From the NCBI GenBank assembly GCA_903813345.2, contig CAIIXF020000006.1:30546024-30610023 (forward strand): a DNA stretch of 64,000 nucleotides, in the 5' to 3' direction. Within the stretch, counting starts at the first letter, position 1, and each line of letters opens with the position of its first letter. The position numbers were made by a program, and so were the translations under genes. This DNA comes from Owenia fusiformis. Its lineage: Eukaryota > Annelida > Polychaeta > Sabellida > Oweniidae. Positions 47,601 to 64,000 of this stretch are shown piece after piece. The notes below the pieces were generated by a model that saw only the letters and a program-made list of their open reading frames with translations, made no database searches and was not told the DNA's origin.

Positions 47601-47935
47601 CCGTGTGGTATTTTCCAGAAAATCGTTTATCAAACTCATATGCGTGTGATATCGTTCATCTCACGCATATCCATGTGATATCTCATTTGCATTTCGCGCC
47701 ACAATATTGTTGGAAATTAGGTCAGATAATTTATTCTCTTGTTATATTTTATTATTAAAATGTGATTGTAATCATGGGATAAACCCAATATCACATAATT
47801 TCTCGTGATATCATTTTATCGCCTCGTAGATATCAAATATCAACACTCATTCGCTTCGCTCACTCGTGTTGATATTTGATATCAACTCGGCGATAAAAAT
47901 GATATCACTCAAAATGATGTGATATTCTGTATATA
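47537..47935. mobile_element. Palindromic element, uninterrupted copy
   Basis: TATCCCACGATTAATGTG at the left is matched by TAATCATGGGATA near 47770-47782. This is followed by a near-perfect palindrome (about 47786-47932) with arms CGTGATATCATTTTATCGCC and GATATCAAATATCAACAC. It is the same element as the one split at 12209-14355, with central insert absent. A 5' fragment is at 46681-46739. Confidence 0.8.
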
Positions 47936-48361
47936 TCGACCTATCCAGATATAAATTGTGTAAATAATACACATGAAACGCAGTTTTCTGCTTTTGAAAA
48001 TCTGAGCTTTGGCAAGAGTACTTCAAGAGATTCAAGATTAATTTTATCAATGTAAATAGATAAATATCTTATTTAGCAAGAGGTAATACTTTAATTATAT
48101 CAATAACAAAGAGCAGCAACAACCAAAGCTTGAATGTTCAAAAGTAGAGTATGCTTCATGTGTGGACAAAAATGGAGGATATTCAACTTTTATAATATGC
48201 AGCCAATTCTGAAAACATATTCAGACCCTTCATCATCTTGTTACCAAAAAGAATCATTCAATATATTGCCATGAGTACCTCCAAAATACCTTAGAATCCT
48301 TGCTAGGCAAATCTATGTCACCAGCCCAGCATGTGTATTTTTAATACAACAAAAATAGTGA

Positions 48362-48489
48362 CAAGGCATTAACATGCAAAATGTCACCACCTGCCATTTG
48401 TTACAGACGCTGAACACAAACTGCTGATTACCATCCACAAAAAAGTTTGAGACTATAACAATATGTCACCACTTTTGGAAGTGACATAA
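48362..48489 (-). mobile_element. MITE-like element, GTCACCACC family (copy d)
   Basis: Inverted relative to 813-922: starts AAGGCATTAACATGCAAAAT, GTCACCACCTGCC, and ends AATATGTCACCACTTTTGG, AAGTGACAT. It lies just 3' of the RPL23A transcript end. Confidence 0.65.
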
Positions 48490-48596
48490 AGACTGCAGTT
48501 TCTGACATCCATATTATCCATTAACTACTTCCTCCCTTATCAGATTAACATCTTCACTTGAAATAAACACAACTTCAATATCGACTTTTTTTTCAT

Positions 48597-48602
48597 TTAT
48601 TT
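48597..48602 (-). terminator. RPL23A polyadenylation signal
   Basis: AATAAA on the minus strand, 109 bp downstream of the RPL23A stop codon (48711-48713). It is followed by a T-rich stretch on the plus strand (48586-48594). Position and spacing fit the 3' end of a short ribosomal-protein mRNA. Confidence 0.6.
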
Positions 48603-48710
48603 GGTTGCACCAGGTAAAGCAGACATTGTCAATATGTATTATTGTCCTATGTCCAAGTGGTAGCACAGCACTCACAGATCTTTCATGAGCAGGCAATGGT
48701 GAATAGTAGT

Positions 48711-53183
<4,473 letters not shown>

Positions 53184-53200
53184 GTTGGAAAAGACAGAAA
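53184..53200 (-). promoter_or_regulatory. 5' TOP-like leader of RPL23A
   Basis: Directly upstream of the ATG the minus strand reads TTTTCTGTCTTTTCCAAC. A C followed by pyrimidines (CTTTTCC, or the longer CTGTCTTTTCC) just before a ribosomal-protein start is the usual 5' terminal oligopyrimidine arrangement, which couples translation to TOR signalling. The exact transcription start cannot be seen. Confidence 0.5.
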
Positions 53201-54548
53201 ATGGGGATTACAGATTTGAAAACACGGACCAAATATGATCAATGAGCATGCGCAGTGAAACCAAAAGTGAAAGTAGATGTGCTTTATTTACATGCTAATG
53301 TGACATCTATAAATGAGCATATTGGTTATACACGAATTATATTTTCTTGCCCATTATGTGTATAATTCAATGTCACTTGTGCAAAGTAAAAAAAGTGTCC
53401 TGTGTTTATATACTATGAATTTATATACTATTTCTGCAGGGTTCTAATGGAAACAAGAAAACAGATGTTCTTCTCATTAGATATCCCTGAATAAATAAAA
53501 TCTAAATAAATAAAAAATCGAATAGAATAAAACTTTTAAGGTATGCTGGGTTATTTTAATACAATATTATAAAAAGAAATTATTTAGGAGAGGAGGTTAA
53601 TGTACCCTGCACACAGAGTCTAGTTATAAACTACCGACAAAGCTCTCTTTTAAGAAGTGAAGTCAAACAAATGCAAAGGGTAGGGTTCATGATGATTTTG
53701 TTAGTGTGTTAATTTTTTAATATTCAAGAGAAAGAGAAATCAAATCTTTGAAATTCTGTTAGATGAGTGGAGGCAGAGACATAAAAAACATTTTTGTCTC
53801 TGGTGGAGGGAAGGAAGTTCAAACCATAACAAAATAATGCTATTGTGTGGTTTTCTTACTGAAAAAATGGTTTTCTATATGTGTGTTACAGAATTCCAGG
53901 CCTCAAATAATAAGAATAACAATCTTGAACAACTATCTAAATTTTCAAAAGCCTAGTATGTGTTAATTTAAATTTCTTACCAGATAGAATCTCATGTTTA
54001 CAGTAAATGTTTCTTATTTAAAACTAGGAGAACAACAGTAAACAGAATTAATATAATAAACTGATGCTAATATCCAATACATTGAAAACATTTAGACATT
54101 TATGGAACATTGTATATCAAAATAAAACAATTGGAATGAAAATATATATGAAGCATCCATATTTTCAAAGATAATACAGTTATTAAGATAGTTTAGGTTT
54201 ACTTCCTGCGAAAGCTATTTGGATTTTGAAAATCTAACATGGCTCTCGAAGTGAGTAAGTTTAGGTATGTTAGTTTCCCGGGGTTAGTTTCCACCAAATA
54301 GTGATTCCATTTATTCATTGGATTTGGATGATGTTTCTGTTTTTGAGAAGTTGCCACTTGAGCAGATTAAAAACCATGACTTAGAAGATATGGATATCAA
54401 TCTTGGGTAAAGTTTGGATTTTTTGAAGATGAATACACCCACCAACAACAGCATGATAGTTTAGAATAAGACCATTCTCATTATGGAGATGCTGATTCAG
54501 AGGTGATTGATGATGAGGGGGGATTTTCCATATCATGGTGATGCCCTC
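53201..54548. other. Intergenic, upstream of RPL23A
   Basis: No gene is recognised. ATGAGCATGCGCAGTG, near 53241, is an NRF1-like core (GCATGCGCA) about 60 bp upstream of the RPL23A ATG and may be part of its promoter. The rest is AT-rich, with a fragment of the CTCTCGAxGTGAG element at about 54210-54260. Confidence 0.45.
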
Positions 54549-54556
54549 TGACGTCA
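54549..54556 (+). promoter_or_regulatory. Consensus CRE palindrome (TGACGTCA)
   Basis: A full cAMP-response-element core lies about 300-550 bp upstream of a donor at 55121 that may end the first HIPK exon. A single 8-bp match can occur by chance; its interest comes only from its position. Confidence 0.3.
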
Positions 54557-54859
54557 TTACATGTTTTGATGTGACTCAAAAAGGTGAGCAAAACATGGCC
54601 AATTACAAACAATCTAATTAGCATCAATCAACATCAGCGTTTTGCCTTGGATTCGGTGAGCATGGAGGTTTAAAGTTTTACAATAGTTCAAAAGTGTACG
54701 GAACATAGAAATATACACTATTTCATTGTTGTTTCATCAAAAAACCATCTGTTAATAAGTGGCATATTTTTCGGAATCGGTTAATTGATGTTGCTTTGTA
54801 GCCTCCAACTCAATATAGTATGATTGTAAGGAAAAAGTGGCGAAATGATGTGCTTGTAA

Positions 54860-55120
54860 ATAGTGGCTCTTTGTAGAGCCGAATTTCGGGGGTTTAGTTT
54901 GAGTTTTGTAAATATTTTATACACAGTTTGCAGGGAAAACTGACGAAGAATAAGAATATCGAAGAATCAAACCGAGAAAAATTACAGGATCGGCGAAATA
55001 CGATAACAAGTGCGACAAGAATAAAACGGTCTGCCATTTTTGCAACAGACTATCGAACGATTTCAGAGACCATATGTGCAATTGATCTACGGGTATAATA
55101 CTAACTCAAATCATATCCAG
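54860..55120 (+). other. Possible non-coding first exon of the HIPK gene
   Basis: A stretch with more CpG than its surroundings (GCGAAATACGATAACAAGTG, ACTATCGAACG) ends in a strong donor, ATATCCAG|GTATGTGTTT at 55120|55121. The first coding HIPK exon starts at an acceptor at 62900 with 28 nt of leader before its ATG, so a non-coding exon upstream is required. This is the best candidate I can see; the assignment is inference. Confidence 0.3.
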
Positions 55121-58100
55121 GTATGTGTTTATTGTTTATATATTGTTGATTTTTCCATATGACTATATTCTAAAATTGTTGATCAACCTATTCTGGGTCT
55201 AAACATAATAATTTGGTCTGAGTATTTTCAACTTGATTGGTTCAGAATTTCAAGATGGTGGCTCTTTTGCAAAGATCAGCTGTTTTGAATATTGGTGGAC
55301 AGTTTCTCTGATTATCAATCGAAGTTGTGTTAAGTACGGAAGAAATGTTGTTGAATCTTTGACATTTTACTGCATTATGGATTTCGCTAGAATACTTCAA
55401 TCGCTTGTCATTGTTTATGTAACATATCATAACAAATGACTTATATAACAGTTATCTTGAAACTGATCGAGGGGGGGAATTTATTTTTGTAACATTCCTT
55501 CAATTAACTGGTAGCTTCTTCAGTTTGAAAACAAGTTATACAAAAACAGATATGTTCACTGCAAATAGAATGAGATTAGACTAAAATAACCTATCTCGCA
55601 ACAGGCACATTCCATCAACTATGTTTTCTCTAGAATTTCTCCCCATCGCTGAAAGGGTTTTTGCAGTGTTAACCTGCTAAATAGTTTGCTAAGGTTTTCA
55701 TGCATAGAATATTTGATTGTGTTTAATTGCAATATTGTCTTATTAGATGCCCTGATTATTTTGTAGCTTTATTTATGTTTGCATCAAATGTCTGGAATTG
55801 CCAATTTTAATGATTGCAATAATTTAGGTCTAAATTGATTCAGAACAAAACTAGGTCATCTTTAAATTCTACAATCTGTTTTTCAACCTATTTTCTTCTC
55901 AAAAATACTTCTGACCATATGTTACTGTTGGTCTACCTTTTAAACAGGGTATCAGAGAACATTATATAGGGGCTCATGTTAGTATAAGAATTAACAAGAT
56001 GTAGAAATTCATAATAAGATTTCCAAGTGAAAGTATAAAGGATAGAAACGGTTCATGTTCGTATGTTCATGCACTAAAATGGCAAACTTTACATTCAACA
56101 CAATAGCAAGAAAAGTTCTTAGAATCTTCTTTGATTGTTCATAATATTCCATTTGTAAGCTCAATATCAGCCTGATGCATTGTTTAACCTTTGTACCACC
56201 ATGTTGAACTTTTGATAGTCTGATGTCTGAAGTTTATTACCATAAATATACTAGCAATCGAATAAATATTCTGTTGAACTTTTGTAATATTTGTGTCTGT
56301 ATATCCAAATATCTCATTTGTCAATAATATCTATAAAATCAAATTTCACATGATTCTGTTCTAATTCTACCATTTTCATTTGTGCGACTTTGCTTCTTAA
56401 AAGAGATCTTCATGTTCGGTAGTTTATAACTAGACTGCACACATTCTAGTTCTAATACAGCCAATCTATATACTGCGTGGTTAATCTTCGTCACCAGCCT
56501 TTGTGCTGTCAAAATCATCTTCAAACATGCGTAACAAAGTTTTTAAGTTAATCAATTTTTTAAGTGACTGAACAGCATGATCAAGAGCTGGGAGTTTTAG
56601 TGAAATTTTTTGGATAATAGTTTAATTAAAACAATAGCAGAGATATTCTAGTCTTGCTCCAAGCCTCTAAACCTCCCCCATCACCAATAATTTTCCTTTA
56701 TGGGGATGAGGTGTTATGAGTTGATAGGAAGACTTAATGCAAAACTACTAACTCTTCTTCTGAATCAGAATTCCAAGTATTATGTTGCATATTCTATAGT
56801 TCTGGCGTCTGCTGGTTAATCTTAATCAAGTCTGTAGACCCCTCCCCCTCCGCTTATCTACTTCACTACCCTGTTGGGTTGAGGTGTGTTTCAAGGGCTT
56901 GAAGCAAGACTACTGTAGTTTGGAGAAGGTGAAATTTACTGGCATCAGGATTCCCTTTTGAAGGTGCAAGAAGCCAGGTGTGTTTGTTGTTAAATATATG
57001 CTGGTTTCTACAGTGAATCAACAGGCCTATTTCGGTAGCAGATGGTGTTTCGGATCACTGATTCAAGCAAAAACTAACCTTTGGCCAAAGCTTTTCAACG
57101 TGGGTCAGTCGGTACATAGCTTAGGTATTGGAAATGTTTTCATATGGAGATATGAGCCTCCTTGAATTCTGAACCCATTTTATAAGAGTATAGTAATGAT
57201 AATAACATGAACTAGGCCTATAGCATTAATGCCAAGCTGCCAGCCTCATGGCAATTTCTATTGACAATATTTCATCTAGTTTAAGCTTTTGTTATTCGGC
57301 CATTGGTAAGCGAACAGTTGATCTGGGTTTATAAAACCATCATTGATAAAGTCTAGAAATTCTTTGAATCATTTCAATCGCTTATTCTTTCACTAGGAAA
57401 TCGTATTATGAATTTCTCCATCTTGTTAATTCTTGTTAGCTGAAGTATTTGTGAATAAATTTAAATAGCCTTGAATTAAACACCCTTAAAGGAATTAGAG
57501 GAATCAGAATTTGCGCCTTTTAAATCTTGAACCTCGGATAGTTTATGTTCTTCATTAAATATAAACATACCACATGTTTATGGTATCCTAAATATGGTAG
57601 CTCATCTATGACCCTGCTTATAAAGGGTATAAGGGCAAAGGAGGGGGGGGGGGAGCTTATGCAATATGTTATTATTCAAGTATTCAAGAATTTTAACTGA
57701 CCCATAGACCCTGTACAGATACCAGTTGAGTATGTGCTATGGGAAAATGTCAGGTGTCAGAATCTGGTGATTCAGTACACTGTATAGTGCAAGGTGTGAA
57801 TCAATAGTGTCAAACATGCGAAAACCACTACAAATTATACAAAGTGCTAACTTGATTTAAATTTCTTACTTCAGTTGATTTCAAGAATTTTATTCATTTT
57901 TGTGATTCTACAGAGATTAGAGAGCAATTTTAAACTAGGTTCACACGGTAGTATCTTTCTGTTATTCTTATATTACAATACAAAACTTTTTTCGAGTTTA
58001 ATCTGGGAATTTTTTCTTATCGAGTGTTGAGGCACTTCCAGCAGTTGAAGACATCCTGAAGGGAAGGTTTTCAATTTAGTTGAATTGCAATAAATACATT

Positions 58101-61100
58101 TTGCATGTACTTTTGCAGGCATACCTTGCAGTAACATACAACCCCCCCCCCCCTCTAAAATTTTGAATATTTTTACCACAAATCTAAAAAAAAATTGAAT
58201 AATGTGAAAGCCCCAATATTTTCACAGAGGGAGAGGTGTCAGAGAAAAAAGTGAAGAAATAGCATATAATTAAAAAACCTTTGTACTGAGCTAACTACCA
58301 GTAAACATATTTTCCTCTCGACTTACTAACATATTTCATTATAATACAGAGGCTGATATACATTTATATTTTTACTAATGCAAACATTAAACCCATGTGT
58401 GTATTGTGCCTTAAAAATATAAAGAAAAATTGTTGTTGAACTGATATCATTTGTATCTGTCAAAATATTTGAAAATCAGAAAATCGTTATTTTTAAATAT
58501 TTTGAAATTAGATACGAACAGATTTGTCAACTAATTTCACTTATTAAGAAATTAAGCAAACCATAGTCTGTCATTACTATTAATTTTTCTGTTGACATCA
58601 AATATAAATTAATTTCCCAACTTTTCAGTTACTGGTCAGTCTGACAATGTTTTGGAAGCATATCCAAGCCTATGTAGTCCACAACGTCTGTTTAGTTGAT
58701 AAAGTTGTTTTGAAACCTACTACCTATCAGGCTATCTAACTGGCACCTCAGTTTATTTTGACTTCAATGAAAAGTAACTGCTTTATGTCTCTCTTATGTC
58801 TTGATGATAGATATTACAGTCAGGTCATTGCAATACTGAGGCAGGTTTGCCAGATTGTACCATTCACATTCGTTTGACTTAGCTTCTTAAAAGTTAGCTT
58901 CATCTACTTAACTTTAGGACTAACCTCTCTGCTCAGGTTTGCCTTATTAGATTTCATTTCACAAGATTTAAAATAATATTTATAAATGACATTTGTAAAA
59001 ATGATGTTGTCGAAGATATCATTCTGTGTTGATGGGGAAGTCTTTTTGTTGAACTCTATAGAGACTGGTCCTATATCAAGTCTATACCCCCTGTCCAGTC
59101 CCTTTTACAAGTCAGAATTTTGTCAAGCTTGCCTGTCAAACTGCCTCATAAATAAACTCAAATCAGATGGTATTTTTTATTGTTGAAAGAAGGAATATAT
59201 TGGTAGAACAATATGAAAGGGAGTGGAGAGACAAAAGAAAGATTCTACAGTTCCATTTTTCTGAAACTTTGTTATTAATAATTCTCGTAATACCTTGGGA
59301 TGTAATCTTATCAGGCTACCTGGATTGCCACAAGTCACAGTTGACATTTAGAAAAATCACAATGCATGTAGACACGCCATGTGCACCAGATAAGATCTGA
59401 AAATTACATTTTTGTAGAGTATAATAAATGCGATTTTTCTTGTATTGTTATCTTAATTGTAATTCGATTGAAATGTCATTAAGGCTTCCTGTTATCTCCA
59501 TCTTTGATTAAATACTTCCAGGAAACTGAATCACACTCATTGAATATTATTCAAATGGAAGAATATATATCTGGGCCAAAATGACTCCATGTTTTCAATT
59601 TACTTGTGATAAACAGGCCTGGCATGCTATTTAAGATAAGACATTTAAATTGACCATTTTGGACTATTTGAATATAATAAATATTTAGAAAAGCAATCTA
59701 AGGTTAACTTTGTGCTGCTGGAAACTTTGGACCATGTTTTTGTTATTCTGGTTTTATTCAGGTAGGATCTTTTAATCTGAAACTTGGATGTGTTCTATAT
59801 ATCAAGTATGCATGTAGACATTAAATAAAAGAACATGAAATATTTTATTTCAGTCAATGTCTGATGAAAATATATTCAGAAACATCTGCAAAATAATCAT
59901 TTCATGAAATATCAATAGATAAGTGATATTGACAAACATTACCAGTCAGCTCTATGAAATTATTGCACAATGAAAAAATATTAAAGAATAGATGAAGTTC
60001 CTTTCAGTAATTTATATGAGAAGCATGTAGTTTTGAGGTTATTGGCCATGATTTAATAAGTAGCATCTGCACTATACTAAGTTTGCGCTATCTCCTTCTT
60101 AGTTGTTGAAATATATGTCAAAGATCAGGAGAGCATTTGTTAACATCTCCACATAGTAAAATGCTCTGGCTAGGATTTTCTTATATAAAAATGTGTTATG
60201 CTACTGCTATACAATACTTTTAACACACACATGCTACTACTAATAATATAAGGCAAATCCCAGGAGCTTTCGCTGGTGCTTTTACTGTAATCATGTTACG
60301 ATCCACACACATACGTTTGTCATGTCAGCAATACCTATTAGACTGGAAGAAGCCTTCAGTTTTTTAAGCTGCTATAATTTGAAACCACTTTTTCTATATA
60401 TCTTCTTGACGTTGTATCTACTTTCTCTGATGCTTTGTCAGAGTTGTTTTTCTTGAATAAGATGATCTGAAATAATTAATAAAACAGAAATATAATATCT
60501 ATGGGCTTATTTTTCTCAGTGTAACTGTTGTAGCATCATCTCACGCTATTTATGAATTTTGCTCTATGTAAAGATGAATAGTTAATCAGCTCTGAAAATA
60601 GCATACAGCAATTTTAGATTCAATTATAATTATCTAGAAATTAATGTAGCTCAACTAGCTATATTGCCCAGAGTCTGAAAACCTGGTGAATCGTGATGGG
60701 TATCAAATTCCCGGTTTACTCATACTTGGGGATTGGGAAATTCTCAATTATTCAAACACAATAGGGATAAAAATATATTCTCTCAATTTTGCTAATCTTC
60801 TAGTGGTTTTGGATATGAATTTTTTATAAGAAAGGCAACATTTTTAGCGCTGTATGTTTGCTTAAATCAATAGAAATATTGAGAATAGTGGGATTCTACA
60901 TCAGATGAAAGAATCGTAAACCGTTGACGCACGTGCCAAATGGGTCTTTGAAGGCATGTCTCGTTAACTATCGCTAATAAGGATCTATGCTCTAACGATT
61001 CATTAAGCGACAAATTTAAACTCATTGATTTTCTATAAATGAATTTCAGACCTCTCATATTGTATTTTGTGACAAAGTCGCAAATGCTATTAATATATAG

Positions 61101-62900
61101 CTGTATTTTCTTTAATTGTATTTGTTAATTAGCGAATGTAGATGTGTTGAATTGGCTTTAGGGTTGTGTATCAAAGTGGGATAGTAAGATGATTACCACG
61201 CAAGCAACCACGCAAAAACCTGCCTCTAACAAAATGGAAATAAAGATAAGAACGCTATATAAGGAAAGCATTGATTTCGTATTTTACCTAGTAATAAATG
61301 GCAAAAACATTGAGGCAGACACATTCATATAACTTCGATTTTTAAAATAAACTTCAAATGTTAAAATCCCAAAATGAAAATGAGTTGGGATCGGAATTTA
61401 TATTTTACAGGGTAGCAACAGGTTCGTTTTAATTTAACAGAACAATAGAACTTCAATAACCAGCTGCATGTGGAAATAACAGTAACCCTCATTGTTATCA
61501 AATTCACATGACGCATAAACATTAAACTTTAACACTGTTTGCGTTAATTTCACTTGAACTGCACAATTTACTCTGGGCTGATTGCAAATGCACAGTACAA
61601 AGGTATTTTTACCTGATAATTTATGCCAACTGACAAACGTGGCATATATTAACTAGATTATTTGGTGAACTAGAGGTAAACCTTGTGTTCTACTCAAACA
61701 TAAAATGAAACTAAAAACAGCTTTCTATTTACTGTAACTTACTTGATTTCAGCGAAAAGTGCTTAAATAGAAAGTCTTGATTATGTCTTAAAATTGTACT
61801 TTCATGATGATGATGTTCCAATTTGACTTTATTAACATAACATGATAGAAGAGATGTGCGCTTAAGATTAGTTATCCCCCCCTACTAAAATATACAGTAT
61901 AAGGATATTTATAAAAGGAGGGTAATGTTAGACACTCTGAGACCTTACAAGACTATGTGCTGACTTTCTTATTTTGGGAAAAGGTCTAAATGCAGATTTA
62001 CAGCTTCGCTTTATGGCGATGTGAATATATATTATATATATATTTACTGATCTAGAACTAGATACAGCTCCTCTCTGCAATCTCCAAACACCAAATACAG
62101 ACCTGCTGATATTATATGTTTAGTCTATTACATAGCTTCAAAAGTATATCACCTGACAAGTTTTCTTATATGCCTGTGTTTGAGACCACAATAGTCTAGC
62201 TACATGCCTTTGTGCCCCTAGTACACACCTACCTACCTGTATATTGTTCAAGCTTGATGCAAGACCCTACTAAATATAACATGAATATTAGTAGAACCAT
62301 ACTTCTAACATCTGATACCCTAAAACCCCCAATAGGTCTAAATCCCCACAACTGCATTATTATCAGGCAAGGAATAATCAACTGTCACCATTATATTATG
62401 ATTATAGAAAAAGAAAGTTCGATGCTACATTAGATTTTTATATTCATAATATTGATAAAAGGATTTGTGTCCTGCAGAGGTTTCCTGTCTGCTTTCTAAT
62501 TGATGTTTATTTTAGTATCTTTTATCCTGTGTAATACTAGATTTCATCATAGGTATAAACGCAATCAGCTTTGTGATTGCATATACAGGAAATAGCTGCA
62601 TTAGTATCTTCTCAATAGCAGATGTTTAAATGTCTTCTCACGGGGATTGCTATTTTGCAAACAATATTATGTAAAGCTGTTAATGTCAGGGTCTTTCCAG
62701 AGATTTAACTTGTTTTTTTGTGATAGCTGTAAACAAATATTTGTTAATCATTTTTGGGTTGTTTTGTGTATGATAAACATACATCACACAATAATATATC
62801 AAGATATCATAAGTTGATTGAAGAGATATGTTGAGGTTTGTATATACAGAATTTTATATGTAAAAATAATATTTTTTATAATTATTTTCTGTGTTTTCAG
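55121..62900. other. Long AT-rich stretch, probable HIPK 5' intron
   Basis: No coding region, RNA gene or high-copy repeat was recognised in this 7.8 kb. Short homopolymer runs occur, such as G-runs at about 57640-57652 and C-runs at about 58141-58153. It is much poorer in MITE-like elements than the rest of the window. Confidence 0.5.
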
Positions 62901-62910
62901 AAATTATTGA

Positions 62911-64000
<1,090 letters not shown>

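Overview
The window is nuclear DNA of an invertebrate animal. It is AT-rich and intron-dense, with GT-AG introns, metazoan gene families (a MET-like receptor kinase, TMEM117, RPL23A, HIPK) and a heavy load of short inverted-repeat elements. P-type trefoil modules and dispersed (GTCC)n-headed repeats suggest a lophotrochozoan, perhaps a mollusc. That placement is inference; nothing in the window fixes the species.

Layout. (1) 1-6153, minus strand: a gene for a secreted protein with 14 trefoil (P) domains, built from near-identical 204-nt exons and 92-nt introns repeating every 296 bp. (2) 8234-18586, minus strand: a 17-exon receptor tyrosine kinase (890 residues predicted). Domain order is signal peptide, one trefoil domain, GCC2/GCC3-type Cys-rich module, IPT/TIG domains, transmembrane helix, MET-like kinase and a tail with a YVNM docking motif. 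The signal peptides and phase-1 trefoil modules of genes 1 and 2 look homologous, so the secreted gene was probably built from the 5' end of the receptor gene, or the reverse. (3) 18.6-30.3 kb: no coding gene seen; many MITE-like elements, two mosaic minisatellite elements and a possible TATA/CCAAT promoter near 25.05 kb. (4) 30330-39439, plus strand: TMEM117 orthologue, five coding exons, 849 residues, with long acidic N- and C-terminal extensions. A 78-bp repeat has copied the exon 2 splice donor ten more times into intron 2. (5) 41280-45144: a 3.9-kb long-TIR foldback element with a 6-bp target-site duplication. (6) 45.9-47.9 kb: a tandem segmental duplication ending in a palindromic element. 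(7) 48711-53183, minus strand: complete RPL23A (171 residues). (8) 54-64 kb: a possible non-coding first exon, a long AT-rich stretch, then the first coding exon of a HIPK-family kinase (62929-63884), which runs off the window.

For the four genes complete in the window, exon models were joined by hand from splice sites; every model keeps frame through all junctions and totals a multiple of three. Genes 1 and 2 are the biologically striking part: a trefoil-bearing receptor kinase beside a secreted multi-trefoil protein of related sequence, which could be a ligand, decoy or unrelated mucosal/matrix protein. TMEM117, RPL23A and HIPK are conserved genes with no evident functional link to that pair.
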